In this document: positions 35,233 to 44,488 of the stretch, piece by piece
Layout: every line of letters starts with the position of its first letter
Numbering within the stretch: the stretch's first letter is position 1
Source: CAYORM01 sp964406375
GTDB lineage: Bacteria > Pseudomonadota > Alphaproteobacteria > DSM-16000 > Inquilinaceae
Length of the DNA: 64,000 nt
Assembly (NCBI GenBank): GCA_964406375.1
Contig: CAYORM010000006.1
Location: forward strand, 1 to 64,000
Direction: 5' to 3'
Made by a program: the position numbers and the translations under genes
Notes under the pieces: model-generated
What the model was told of the DNA's origin: nothing
What the model saw: the letters and a program-made list of their open reading frames with translations, nothing else
The model's database searches: none

Positions 35233-35309
35233 ACATCATGGGCCGCAGCGACGGTCAAGGCGGATGCCGCGCTTGGGGATACGATTCGATACGGGGTGGA
35301 GCGGCGGGC

Positions 35310-36092
35310 CTAGCGCCCGCGCCAGACCGGGTCGCGCTTCTCTGCGAAGGCGCGGGCGCCCTCGCGCTGGTCCTCGCTGCCGTAGAGCCGGTCGACCGAT
35401 GGCAGCCGGCGCCCTGTGACGAGCCCAAGCGCCTGTCGGAACGGCATCCCCTCGGTCTCCCGCGCCACCTCCTTGATCGCCGCGAAGACGAGCGGCGGCC
35501 CGGCCGCGAGCCGGTCGGCGAGGGCCCGGGCCCGGTCGAGCAGCTCATCCGGTGCCAGGAGCTCCGAGACGAGGCCCCAGCGATGTGCCTCCTCGGCCTC
35601 CATGAAGCGGCCGGTGAACAGCAGGTCCATCGCGATGTGATAGGGGATGCGCCGGGGCAGACGGATCGTCGCCGCATCGGCCAGCGTGCCGGCACGGATC
35701 TCCGGCAGGGCGAAACGTGCCCCGGTCGCGGCGAGGATCAGATCGCAGGACAGCGCCAGCTCGAAACCGCCACCGACCGCCATGCCGTTCACCGCCGCGA
35801 TCACCGGCTTGTCGAGACCCGGCAAGGCCTGGAGGCCGCCGAACCCGCCGACCCCGTAATCGCTGTCCGGCCGTTCGCCGGCGGCCGCGGCCTTCAGATC
35901 CCAGCCGGCCGAGAAGAACCGCCCCGTACCGGTCAGGATGGCGACGCGCAGCTCCGGGTCGTCGCGAAAGGCGGCGAACGCCTCGCCCATCCGCCGGCTG
36001 GTCGCCGCATCGATGGCATTCGCCTTGGGCCGGTCGAGCCTCACCTCGAGCACGGCACCGCGCCGCGTGAGGATGAGCGGGTCGGCGGTCAT
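35310..36092 (-). CDS. CaiD-like enoyl-CoA hydratase
   Basis: 260 residues. It is very close to carnitinyl-CoA dehydratase CaiD: RLDRPKANAIDA, FFSAGWDLKAAA, LDKPVIAAVNG, GGGFELAL and the C-terminal AFAEKRDPVWRGR. Both crotonase glutamates appear present (GGFELAL and FALPEIR). However, the loop that in CaiD reads GIVPDSGG is here GTLADAAT. It would hydrate crotonobetainyl-CoA or an analogue to carnitinyl-CoA. It is the last gene of the eight-gene operon, overlapping the CoA ligase by 4 bases. Confidence 0.87.
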   Translation of the reverse strand: MTADPLILTRRGAVLEVRLDRPKANAIDAATSRRMGEAFAAFRDDPELRVAILTGTGRFFSAGWDLKAAAAGERPDSDYGVGGFGGLQALPGLDKPVIAAVNGMAVGGGFELALSCDLILAATGARFALPEIRAGTLADAATIRLPRRIPYHIAMDLLFTGRFMEAEEAHRWGLVSELLAPDELLDRARALADRLAAGPPLVFAAIKEVARETEGMPFRQALGLVTGRRLPSVDRLYGSEDQREGARAFAEKRDPVWRGR

Positions 36093-38167
36093 GTCGGGTC
36101 CTTCATGTCAGATCCCTCCACCAGGGTGACGAGCGCATCGGCTACGACCGCGCCCCGGCCCTTCGGCAGCACGATCAGCGGGTTGATGTCGAGCTCGAGC
36201 AGCCGGTCGGCATGGGCGAGGGCGAAGCGGGCTAGCGCCATCACCGCATCGGCTGCGGCATCGAGATCGGCGGGCGGTGCGCCGCGGAAACCGTCGAGAA
36301 GCGGCGCTATGCGCAGGGATCGGAGTGCCGCTGTGACCTCCGCGCGCGTCACCGGCAGCAGCAGGATGCGGCTGTCCTGCAGCAGCTCGGTCAGCACCCC
36401 GCCGGCGCCGAGGACGAGATGCAGCCCCATGACCGGATCGCGGGCGACGCCGAGCAGCAGCTCGACGCGCGCCATGCCGGCGCCTGCCATGCGTTCGACC
36501 AGCACCGCCTCCCCCAGCGGTGCGAGCGCCCGCCAGGCCTCGCGCAACGCCGCCTCATCGGCGAGACCGACCCGCACGGCACCGCGTTCGGTCTTGTGAA
36601 GGAGGTCCGCGCCGGCGGCCTTCGCCACGACCGGCCAGCCGAGCCGCGCTGCCGCGGCGACGGCCTCGGCCTCCGACCGGCAGAGGGCGTGGTCGGGGAT
36701 CGGGAGCCCCCAATCGGCGAGCAGAGCCTTGGCCGCGACCTCGGCCAGCACGATGCGGCGGCCGGCCGCCACCGGCGTCGGCGGCGCGATCGGCCGGGGG
36801 TCCGAGGCCCCCAGCAGCGCCGCCGCCTCCAGCGCCGCGAGGCCGTCCGCGATGCCGAAGAGCGGGACGACCCCGCGCGCCGCCAGCGTCTCGGCCATGC
36901 CGGGCGGCATCGTCTCCGGGATGGTGGCGATCAGCGCCGTGCGGGTGCCGGTCGCTGCCGCCGCATCGGCGAGTGCCAGGGCAGAGGCGTCCCACTCACC
37001 GACATCGCCCAACTCGGCACGTGGCCAGTCGAGCAGCAGCACCGTGGCGTCCTGGCCCGCCTCCATCACCGCCGTGAAGGTGGCGGCGAGGCGCTGCCGG
37101 TCACCCCAGTCGAAAGTGTGGTAGTCGAAGGGGTTGGAGATGGTGACCAGCGGCTGGGTGGTGCGGGCGATCCGTGCCCTGTCCTCCTCGGTGAACGGCG
37201 GCAGCGTGAGCGACCGCCCTGCCACCGCATCCGCCATCAGCGCCGCCTCGCCGCCCGAGCATTGCAGGCTGACGATTCGCCGGCCGCGCAGCGGGCCGCC
37301 GACATGCAGCACCTTCAGCGTCTCGAGCAGCGCGGTGAGGCTGCCGACCTCGGCGACGCCGATCCGGGCGAAATAGGCACTGGCCACCGCCGCGCCGCCC
37401 GACAATGACGCCGTGTGCGACAGCGCGAGCGCGGCCCCGGCCTCCGAGCGGCCGCTCTTGAGGACGACGGCGCGGATGCCGCGCGCGGCCGCTACCGCCA
37501 CAGCCTCGGCCAGCCCGGCGGGATCGGCGATGCCCTCGACATGCAGGCCGATCGCGGTGATCCGCGGATCCTCGGCCAGGGCCGCGACCGTCTCGGCCAG
37601 GCCGATCGCCGCCTGATTGCCCAGCGCCACCACCATCGCCACGGGCAGGCCGCGCCGGCTCATCGTGAGGTTGATCGCGATGTTGCTCGACTGGGTGACG
37701 AGCGCAACGCCCCGTTCGACGGGCACCGCGCCATGCAGGTCGGGCCACAGCGCCGCCCGATCGAGAGCGTTGACGAAGCCGTAGCAGTTCGGGCCGAGGA
37801 CGGGCATCGCGCCCGCCGCCGCGCACAGCGCGTCCTGCAGCGCCGCCCCTTCTGCGTCGGTTTCGCGGAAGCCGGCGGCGTAGCAGACGGCGCCGCCGGC
37901 GCCGACCGCCGCGAGCGCGCGCACGACCTCGACCGTCGCCACCCGATTGACGCCGATGAAGACCGCGTCGGGCGCCTCGGGCAGCGCGTCGATGCGCGGC
38001 ACGCAGGGACGCCCCTCGACCATGCGGTGCTCGGGATGGACCGCCCAGATCGGACCGTCGAAGCCCAGCCGGTCGCATTGCCGGATGACGCGCGCTGCCG
38101 GGCGGCCGCCGACGACCGCGATGCTGCGCGGCCGGAGGAGGCGGGTGAGGCGTCCCTCGGCCGCCAT
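36089..38167 (-). CDS. Acid-CoA ligase, NDP-forming (ATP-grasp type)
   Basis: 692 residues. CoA-binding domain (RPRSIAVVGGRPAARVIRQC), succinyl-CoA-ligase-like middle part (VALVTQSSNIAINLTMSRRG, LKSGRSEAGAALALSHTASLSGG) with the phospho-His candidate in ALSHT. The ATP-grasp domain is C-terminal (KALLADWGLPIPDHALC, VAKAAGADLLHKTERGAVRVGL, LELDINPLIV). The order matches ADP-forming acetyl-CoA or feruloyl-CoA synthetases. In this operon it probably activates gamma-butyrobetaine, carnitine or a related acid. ATG 38167 is 8 bases from the preceding stop. Confidence 0.85.
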   Translation of the reverse strand: MAAEGRLTRLLRPRSIAVVGGRPAARVIRQCDRLGFDGPIWAVHPEHRMVEGRPCVPRIDALPEAPDAVFIGVNRVATVEVVRALAAVGAGGAVCYAAGFRETDAEGAALQDALCAAAGAMPVLGPNCYGFVNALDRAALWPDLHGAVPVERGVALVTQSSNIAINLTMSRRGLPVAMVVALGNQAAIGLAETVAALAEDPRITAIGLHVEGIADPAGLAEAVAVAAARGIRAVVLKSGRSEAGAALALSHTASLSGGAAVASAYFARIGVAEVGSLTALLETLKVLHVGGPLRGRRIVSLQCSGGEAALMADAVAGRSLTLPPFTEEDRARIARTTQPLVTISNPFDYHTFDWGDRQRLAATFTAVMEAGQDATVLLLDWPRAELGDVGEWDASALALADAAAATGTRTALIATIPETMPPGMAETLAARGVVPLFGIADGLAALEAAALLGASDPRPIAPPTPVAAGRRIVLAEVAAKALLADWGLPIPDHALCRSEAEAVAAAARLGWPVVAKAAGADLLHKTERGAVRVGLADEAALREAWRALAPLGEAVLVERMAGAGMARVELLLGVARDPVMGLHLVLGAGGVLTELLQDSRILLLPVTRAEVTAALRSLRIAPLLDGFRGAPPADLDAAADAVMALARFALAHADRLLELDINPLIVLPKGRGAVVADALVTLVEGSDMKDPT

Positions 38168-38174
38168 CCTCGCC

Positions 38175-39335
38175 TCAGGCCCCCAGCGGACGCAGCAGGT
38201 CGCGGGCGATGATGTGGCGCTGGATCTCGCTGGTGCCGTCCCAGATCCGCTCGACCCGCGCATCGCGCCACAACCGTTCGAGCGGCAGATCGTCCATCAG
38301 CCCCATGCCGCCATGGATCTGGATCGCCGCATCGGTCACCCGCCCCAGCATCTCGCTGGCGTAGAGCTTGGCGCTCGCGATCTCGCGATCGGCCTTCAGG
38401 CCGCGATCCAGCCGCCAGGCGGCGGCGAGCGTCAGCCAGTCGGCGGCGTCGATCTCGGTCACCATGTCGGCGAGCTGGAAGCCTATGCCCTGGAACCGGC
38501 CGATCGGCTCGCCGAACTGCCGGCGGGTGGCGGCGTAGCGGAGGGCGAGGTCGAAGGCGCGTCGCGCCCGGCCGACGCAGGCGGCGGCGACGGTCAGCCG
38601 CGTCGCCGACAGCCAGCGATTCATCACCGCAAAGCCCTGATCGACCTCGCCGAGCACCTGCGCATCGGGCAGGCGGCAGCCATCGAAGACGAGGATGACA
38701 TTGTGATAGCCGCGATGTGAGACCGAGCGGTAGCCGGGCCGGATGGTGAAGCCCTTCGTGCCCCGGTCGACGAGGAAGGCGGTGATGGTCTTCTTCGGCC
38801 CGCGCGGCGTCGTCTCCTCGCCGGTCGCCATGAACACGACGAAGAAATCGGCGATGTCGCCATGGCTGATGAAGTGCTTGGTGCCGTCGAGCACCCAGTC
38901 GCTGCCGTCGCGCCGGGCCGTCGCCTTCATGCCGCGGACGTCGGAGCCGGCCTCGGGCTCCGTCATCGCCAGCGCGTCGATCCGCTCGCCGCGGATGGCA
39001 GGGAGGAGGTAGCGGTCGCGCTGATCCCCGGTGCAGGCGAGCAGGATGTTGGATGGCCGGCCCCAATGCACGGTGAGTGCCATCGACGCCCGGCCCAGCT
39101 CCCGCTCGAGCAGGGTCAGCGTCACGGGGTCGAGCCCGCCGCCGCCCAGCTCGGCCGGCATGTTGGGGGCATAGAAGCCGAGATCGAGCACCTTGCGGCG
39201 GATTTCGGCGCCGATCGCGGGGTCGAGGCTGCCGCTGCGCTCCACCTCGGCCTCGAGCGGGTAGAGTTCCCGCTCGACGAAGGCGCGCACGGTCTCGACC
39301 ACCATCTCCTGCTCCGGCGTCAGGCCGAATTCCAT
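38175..39335 (-). CDS. Acyl-CoA dehydrogenase with Asp at the catalytic-base position
   Basis: 386 residues, full length. FAD and substrate marks are AMTEPEAGSDVRGMKATA, RRQFGEPIGRFQGIGFQLADM and QIHGGMGLMDDLPLERLWRDARV. Where most acyl-CoA dehydrogenases have Glu in a YEGT motif, this one reads IWDGTSEIQR, with Asp366. Context suggests it dehydrogenates gamma-butyrobetainyl-CoA to crotonobetainyl-CoA for the CaiD-like hydratase. No electron-transfer flavoprotein genes are in the window. Confidence 0.88.
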   Translation of the reverse strand: MEFGLTPEQEMVVETVRAFVERELYPLEAEVERSGSLDPAIGAEIRRKVLDLGFYAPNMPAELGGGGLDPVTLTLLERELGRASMALTVHWGRPSNILLACTGDQRDRYLLPAIRGERIDALAMTEPEAGSDVRGMKATARRDGSDWVLDGTKHFISHGDIADFFVVFMATGEETTPRGPKKTITAFLVDRGTKGFTIRPGYRSVSHRGYHNVILVFDGCRLPDAQVLGEVDQGFAVMNRWLSATRLTVAAACVGRARRAFDLALRYAATRRQFGEPIGRFQGIGFQLADMVTEIDAADWLTLAAAWRLDRGLKADREIASAKLYASEMLGRVTDAAIQIHGGMGLMDDLPLERLWRDARVERIWDGTSEIQRHIIARDLLRPLGA

Positions 39336-39348
39336 CGCGGCGCCCTCC

Positions 39349-40824
39349 TCAGCGCGTCTCCGGCATGGCGATCCGCCGCCCCGCCCCTTCCGGCAGGCCG
39401 CCCCGGCGGTGCTGCTCCATCAGCGCGACGATGCGGGCCGCCACAGCGTCCTCCGCCGGGGCGGCGCGGCCGATGCGCCGGTCGACATGGATCAGCATCT
39501 GCTCCGCGGTCGCCAGCGTCGTGCCATCCGGTTGCCGCACCATCTCGTGGAAGATGTGCAGCCGCTTGGCGTCGGCGCCGAGGATGCGGGTCGTCACCTC
39601 GATCGCCTCGCCGGCCTTCGCCTCGGCGAGGTGCCGGAGATGCGTCTCGACGGTATAGGCGCTGCGGCCCGCCGCGATCGCGGCACTGTCGAGGCCCACC
39701 GTCTCGAGCAGCCGGTCCGTCGCCTGGCCGAAGGCGTCGAGGTAGCGGTGCTCGGTCATGTGTCCGTTGTGATCAAGCCATGCCTCGGGCACCCGGGCGG
39801 AGAAGCTCGTGATCCCCGTGCGCTCCGCCGGCGCCGCCTGCCGCAGCTGCGCGGCATGGGCCGCGAGATCCGCGCCGGCGCCATAGCGCTGCCCCTCCAG
39901 CGCCCTCAGCACCGCGACGAGGCAGTCGTCGCGCAGCCGTTCGAGGGCCCTCAGATCGGCGCCGACCGGCTCCTTCGCCGCCTGGGCGTCCGATTGCGCC
40001 GCGAGCCGGTCGAGCAGCGCATCCGTCAGCTCCGGCACGTCGGTCAGCCGGGTCCATGGCCATTTCAGCGCCGGGCCGAACTGCGCCATGAAGTGGCGCA
40101 TGCCCGCCTCGCCACCGGCGATGCGGTAGATCAGGAAGGTGCCCATGAAGGCCCAGCGCAGCCCCGGGCCGTAGCGCAGCGCGTCGTCGATCTCCTCGAC
40201 CGTCGCCACCTCGTCATGGACGAGCCACAGCGCCTCGCGCCACAGCGCCTCCATCAGCCGGTCGGCGATGAAGCCGTCGACCTCGTGACGGACATGGAGC
40301 GGATGCATGCCGAGGGCACGATAGAGGTCGGCGGCCCGCTCGATCGTCGCCGGCGCGGTCGCCGCCCCGCCGCACAGCTCGACGAGCGGCATCAGATAGA
40401 CGGGGTTGAAGGGATGGGCGACGGTGAAGCGTTCCGGCCCCGCCATCTCGGCCTGCAGCCGGCTGGGCAGAAGGCCCGAAGTCGAGGAGGCGATGATCGC
40501 GTCTTCCGGCGCGGCACGGGCGGCGCGGGCGAGCAGCGTCACCTTGAGATCCTCGCGCTCCGGCGCCGATTCCTGGACGAGATCGGCGCCTTCCGCCGCC
40601 TCTTCCGGGCTGCCGACGAAGCGGAGCCGGCCCTCCGCCGGCTTCGGTGCATCGATCAGCCGGGACAGGGCGCGTCGCGCATTCGCGACCATCGCCTCGA
40701 CCTTGCGCGGGGCCTCGGGATCGGGATCGTAGAGGGCGACGTCGACGCCGTTGAGAAGGAGACGCGCGGCCCAGCCGCCGCCGATCACCCCGGCCCCGAC
40801 GAGGCCCGCCTTGCGCGGCCGCAT
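39349..40824 (-). CDS. Carnitine 3-dehydrogenase fused to a thioesterase
   Basis: 491 residues. Residues 1-320 form a 3-hydroxyacyl-CoA-dehydrogenase-type fold: GLVGAGVIGGGWAARLLLNGVDVALYDPD, HPFNPVYLMPLVELCGG and GLRWAFMGTFLIYRIAGG. These are typical of L-carnitine dehydrogenase (L-carnitine plus NAD to 3-dehydrocarnitine). From about 345 comes a hot-dog thioesterase with PEAWLDHNGHMTEHRYLDAF. The fusion is known in bacteria and the thioesterase is thought to act on betainyl-CoA. ATG 40824 shares one base with the preceding stop. Confidence 0.9.
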   Translation of the reverse strand: MRPRKAGLVGAGVIGGGWAARLLLNGVDVALYDPDPEAPRKVEAMVANARRALSRLIDAPKPAEGRLRFVGSPEEAAEGADLVQESAPEREDLKVTLLARAARAAPEDAIIASSTSGLLPSRLQAEMAGPERFTVAHPFNPVYLMPLVELCGGAATAPATIERAADLYRALGMHPLHVRHEVDGFIADRLMEALWREALWLVHDEVATVEEIDDALRYGPGLRWAFMGTFLIYRIAGGEAGMRHFMAQFGPALKWPWTRLTDVPELTDALLDRLAAQSDAQAAKEPVGADLRALERLRDDCLVAVLRALEGQRYGAGADLAAHAAQLRQAAPAERTGITSFSARVPEAWLDHNGHMTEHRYLDAFGQATDRLLETVGLDSAAIAAGRSAYTVETHLRHLAEAKAGEAIEVTTRILGADAKRLHIFHEMVRQPDGTTLATAEQMLIHVDRRIGRAAPAEDAVAARIVALMEQHRRGGLPEGAGRRIAMPETR

Positions 40825-41720
40825 CACCCGGGGCTCCGCAGCTTGAGTTTCGTGCGGACCTCGGCGGGCGTCAGCAGCCGCACATTCATCGCCGAGAGGA
40901 TGGTCACCGCACGCTCGACGAGCGCCCCGTTGGTCGCCAGACGGCCGCGGGAGAGGTAGAGATTGTCTTCCAGCCCGACTCGGACATTGCCGCCGGCGAG
41001 TACCGCCATCGCCACATAGGGAAGCTGCATCCGGCCGATCGAAAAGGCCGAGAAGACGGCGCCCGGCGGCAGGCGGTTGACCATGGCGAGCAGCGTGCCG
41101 GGGTCGTCCGGCGCGCCGTAGGGGATGCCCATGCAGAGCTGGATCAGAACCGGGTCGTCGATCAGCCCCTCGCGGATCAGATCCTTCACCATCACGAGAT
41201 GGCCGGTATCGAAGACCTCGAGCTCCGGACGCACCCCCAGCGCCTGCACCCGGCGGGCCATGGCGCGCAGCATGTCGGGCGTGTTGGTCATCACATAATC
41301 GCCGCCGGCCGCGAAATTCATCGACCCGCAATCGAGGGTGCAGATCTCCGGCAGCAGCGCCTCGACATGGGAGAGCCGCTCGGTGGCACCCGCCATATCG
41401 GTCCCGGCGGGATCGAGCGGCAGCGGCGTCTCCGCTCCGCCCAGCACCAGATCGCCGCCCATGCCGGCGGTGAGATTGAGCACGACATCCGTTCCCGAGA
41501 CGCGCACCCGGTCGACGACTTCGCGATAGAGGGCGGGATCGCGGGCCCCCTTTCCGGTCGCGGGGTCACGGACATGGATATGGGCGATGGCGGCGCCGGC
41601 CCGTGCCGCCTCCACGGCGGCCGCGGCGATCTCGGCGGGGGTGACCGGCACCTTGTCCGACTTGCCCGTCGTATCACCCGCTCCGGTCACCGCGCAGGTG
41701 ATGAAGACCTCCCAGTTCAT
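40824..41720 (-). CDS. BKACE enzyme, probable dehydrocarnitine cleavage
   Basis: 298 residues, DUF849/BKACE family. ITCAVTGAGDTTGKSDKVPVTPAEIA at the N-terminus, metal-binding AHIHVRDPATGKGARD, and GGNVRVGLEDNLYLSRG near the C-terminus are characteristic. BKACE enzymes condense a beta-keto acid with acetyl-CoA to give acetoacetate and a new CoA ester. Next to carnitine dehydrogenase the likely reaction is 3-dehydrocarnitine plus acetyl-CoA to betainyl-CoA plus acetoacetate. Confidence 0.9.
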   Translation of the reverse strand: MNWEVFITCAVTGAGDTTGKSDKVPVTPAEIAAAAVEAARAGAAIAHIHVRDPATGKGARDPALYREVVDRVRVSGTDVVLNLTAGMGGDLVLGGAETPLPLDPAGTDMAGATERLSHVEALLPEICTLDCGSMNFAAGGDYVMTNTPDMLRAMARRVQALGVRPELEVFDTGHLVMVKDLIREGLIDDPVLIQLCMGIPYGAPDDPGTLLAMVNRLPPGAVFSAFSIGRMQLPYVAMAVLAGGNVRVGLEDNLYLSRGRLATNGALVERAVTILSAMNVRLLTPAEVRTKLKLRSPG

Positions 41721-41738
41721 GCCCCCTTCCCCCGGCGC

Positions 41739-42935
41739 CTAGACATCCGCCGGCGGCGTCGCGGTCCGCCGGGGCAGCGTGACGAAGGGCCGCTCGACGA
41801 TCCGGGCCCGCATCATCAGCTTGTGGTAGCGCAGCTCCTTCAGCGCGTAGATCTCGACCCAGAAATCGTCGCGGATCCGCGTGCCATAGGGCGCATCGAG
41901 CGTGGCGAGCGCGATGTTGCGCTTGGCGGTCGGCGACCAGGCGGCGGAGGTGACGATGCCCGCCTCGCGTCGCCGCCGGTGATAGACGACCGCCTGCCCC
42001 GCCGGCACGTTGCCGTCGATCTCCAGCCCGACCAGCGCATGGCGCGCACCCGCCGCACCGCGCGCGAGCAATGCATGGCGGCCGTTGAAGGCGTCCTTCT
42101 GCGGATCGACCATCCAGCCCAGCCCGATCTCCCACGGCGTGCGGGCCCGGTCGGCGCGCAGCGCGCGTTCGGCGGTGACGAAATCGACATTGGCGACGAT
42201 GAAGCCGGCCTCGAGCCGGGCGAGATCGAGCGCGGCATAGCCGATCGGTCGCAGCCCGCGCAGCCGCCCGGCGGCGACCAGCCGGTCCCAGAGTGCGAGG
42301 GCATTCTCGGCCGCGACGAACAGCTCATAGCCGAGATCGCCGGTGAAGCCGGTCCGCGAAACCGTCACCGACGCGCCGTCGATGGACAGATCGCGGATGT
42401 CGAAGGGCCTCATCGTCTCGATGCCAGCGAAGCCCGCCTCGCGCAGCACCGCGCAGGCGGTCGGCCCCTGCAGGGCGAGCGCAGCGATCCGCTCCGTCTC
42501 CTCCTCGATCTCGACATCGAAGCCGCGCGCGCTGTCGAGCAGCCAGGGCAGATGCCGCTCCTGGCAGCACAGCCGGAAGGTGCCGCCCGGCAGGTGGAAC
42601 AGCGTGCCGTCGTCGAGGACATGGCCCTCGCCGTCGCACCAGGCGGTGTAGTGCACCCGCCCCGGGCGCAGCTTCGCCACCGAGCGCAGCGTCAGCCGGT
42701 CGAGATAGGCGACGGCATCCGGCCCGGCGATCCGGTACTTCGTCATCGGCGACAGGTCGAACAGACCGCAGCCATTGCGCAGGGCGAAGTATTCGAGCTC
42801 GCGATCCTCGATCACCGACGGCGCGGCGAAGCCGCTCCAGGAATACCAGGCGGTGGTGCGCATTGCCGCCGCGATCCGCGGATGGAACGGCGTCATGCGC
42901 TGCGGCGCACGGAAATGATCGCGGGCCGCGGTCAT
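41739..42935 (-). CDS. GcvT-like aminomethyltransferase
   Basis: 398 residues. GLFDLSPMTKYRIAGPDAVAYLDRL, YTAWCDGEGHVLDDGTLF (the folate-binding Asp region) and SRTGFTGDLGYELFV are GcvT-family marks. Such proteins pass a methylene or methyl group to tetrahydrofolate; relatives act in dimethylglycine and sarcosine breakdown and in DMSP demethylation. Here the likely substrate is a methylated amine from the betaine branch. ATG 42935 overlaps the upstream flavoprotein gene (ATGA). Confidence 0.85.
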   Translation of the reverse strand: MTAARDHFRAPQRMTPFHPRIAAAMRTTAWYSWSGFAAPSVIEDRELEYFALRNGCGLFDLSPMTKYRIAGPDAVAYLDRLTLRSVAKLRPGRVHYTAWCDGEGHVLDDGTLFHLPGGTFRLCCQERHLPWLLDSARGFDVEIEEETERIAALALQGPTACAVLREAGFAGIETMRPFDIRDLSIDGASVTVSRTGFTGDLGYELFVAAENALALWDRLVAAGRLRGLRPIGYAALDLARLEAGFIVANVDFVTAERALRADRARTPWEIGLGWMVDPQKDAFNGRHALLARGAAGARHALVGLEIDGNVPAGQAVVYHRRRREAGIVTSAAWSPTAKRNIALATLDAPYGTRIRDDFWVEIYALKELRYHKLMMRARIVERPFVTLPRRTATPPADV

Positions 42936-44488
42936 CGCCGCCCCTCCCGCTCGAGGATACGGCGGGCGGCATTCCAGCCCGGCACCCCCGAGACGCCACC
43001 GCCCGGATGCGAGCCGGCGCCGCACAGATAAAGCCCGCCGACCGGGGTGTCGTAGCGCTCGGCGCCGAAGACCGGGCGCAGCACGAACATCTGATCGACC
43101 GCGAGTTCGCCGTGGTGCCACTGGCCGCCGGGCATGCGCCAGCGCGCCTCCAGATCGTCCGGCGTGAGGAGTTCCGCCGCCCGCACCCGGGCGCCGATCC
43201 CCGGCGCATGCGCCTCGAGCACCGCCATCGCCGTCCGGAGGACGGCCGCGCGGTCGGCGCCCGGCGGGACATATTGGATGCAGGCCGACAGGACATGGCC
43301 GCCGGCCGGCGCCAGCGACGGATCGGTGACGGTGGGCAGCACGATCTCCATCGCCGGCGCGGGCGAGGCTTCGCCATACTTCACCGCATTGAAGGCGCGC
43401 TCGACATGATCGATGGAGGGGGCGACGAGCAGCCGGTCACCGAGCCGCTCCGGCGGGAGACCGATGAACGCAGGCGCCCCGTCGAGCGCCAGATGCAGCT
43501 TGGCAACGGTGCCCCTGATCCGGATCCCCTCGACCCGCCGCACGAAATCGGTGTCGAGCCGCGGTGCGCCGACGAGATCGAGGAAGGTCGTCCGCGGATT
43601 GACCGCCGAGACGATGACGGCGGCGGCGATCCGTTCGCCAGCCTCGGTCACGACCGCGACCACCCGGCCGCGCTCCACCTCGATCGCCGCGACCGGCGTG
43701 GCCGTCCGGATGGTGACGCCGGCCGCCCGCGCCGCCGCCTCGAGGGCCGCCGCGACGGACCCCATGCCGCCCACCGGCAGGGCGAGCGCCGCCTGCCGTC
43801 CGTCCACCGAGCCGGCGAGCCGGTAGAGCAGTGTCATCAGCGAGGTCGGCGAGCGCGGCCCGAGACGCGTGCCGAGCACCGCGTCGAAGGCGACGGCCCC
43901 GGCCAGCTTCGGACAGGCGAGTTCCTCCTCGAGCGCGTCGGCGACGCTCATCAGCGCCATGCGCAGGAATTCCTGCCCCTCCGCGCGGCCGAGCCGCCGG
44001 ATGGCGAGGCCCAGCCGGGCGAGCGGCAGTCGCTCGCGCCAATGACCGCCCGCCAGCGGTGGCGGGATCTCGGTGAGGAAGGGTTGCAGCGTGCGGGCAA
44101 AGCGCAGCAGACGCGCGCGCAGAGCGGGCCAGCCCTCCGCCCCGCCCACACTGCCCTCGATGCGCTCTCCGAAGGGTCCCGCCAGACGCAGCGCCCGTCC
44201 GTCGGGGTCGAGCACCGTCGTCGCGACGTTGGATGCCGCCCAGCGCAGCCCGTGCCGGGCGAGGTCGAGCTCGCGGAGGATGGCGGGATGGAGGAGATGG
44301 GCGAAATGGGCGACCGCCGGCACCCGCCAGCCGGACAGGAACTCGATGGTGCGGGCCGCCCCGCCGGTCGCCTCGGCCGCTTCCAGGACCAGTACGCGAC
44401 GGCCGGCACGGGCGAGCCGGGTGGCGGCGACCAAGCCGTTATGGCCGCCGCCCACCACCACGGCGTCCCAGGTGTCAGAGGACGGCAT
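42932..44488 (-). CDS. PYROXD2/phytoene-dehydrogenase-like flavoprotein 1
   Basis: 518 residues. FAD motif AVVVGGGHNGLVAATRLARAGRRVLVLEAAEATGG, C-terminal GGLYLCGAGSHPGGGVSGVPGWNAARRIL. The middle part GGMGSVAAALEAAARAAGVTIRTATPVAAIEVERG is the second FAD-contact segment. This places it with PYROXD2 and phytoene-desaturase-like oxidoreductases, not with true carotenoid genes, none of which are near. ATG 44488 is used; GTG 44497 is possible. Confidence 0.85.
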   Translation of the reverse strand: MPSSDTWDAVVVGGGHNGLVAATRLARAGRRVLVLEAAEATGGAARTIEFLSGWRVPAVAHFAHLLHPAILRELDLARHGLRWAASNVATTVLDPDGRALRLAGPFGERIEGSVGGAEGWPALRARLLRFARTLQPFLTEIPPPLAGGHWRERLPLARLGLAIRRLGRAEGQEFLRMALMSVADALEEELACPKLAGAVAFDAVLGTRLGPRSPTSLMTLLYRLAGSVDGRQAALALPVGGMGSVAAALEAAARAAGVTIRTATPVAAIEVERGRVVAVVTEAGERIAAAVIVSAVNPRTTFLDLVGAPRLDTDFVRRVEGIRIRGTVAKLHLALDGAPAFIGLPPERLGDRLLVAPSIDHVERAFNAVKYGEASPAPAMEIVLPTVTDPSLAPAGGHVLSACIQYVPPGADRAAVLRTAMAVLEAHAPGIGARVRAAELLTPDDLEARWRMPGGQWHHGELAVDQMFVLRPVFGAERYDTPVGGLYLCGAGSHPGGGVSGVPGWNAARRILEREGRR

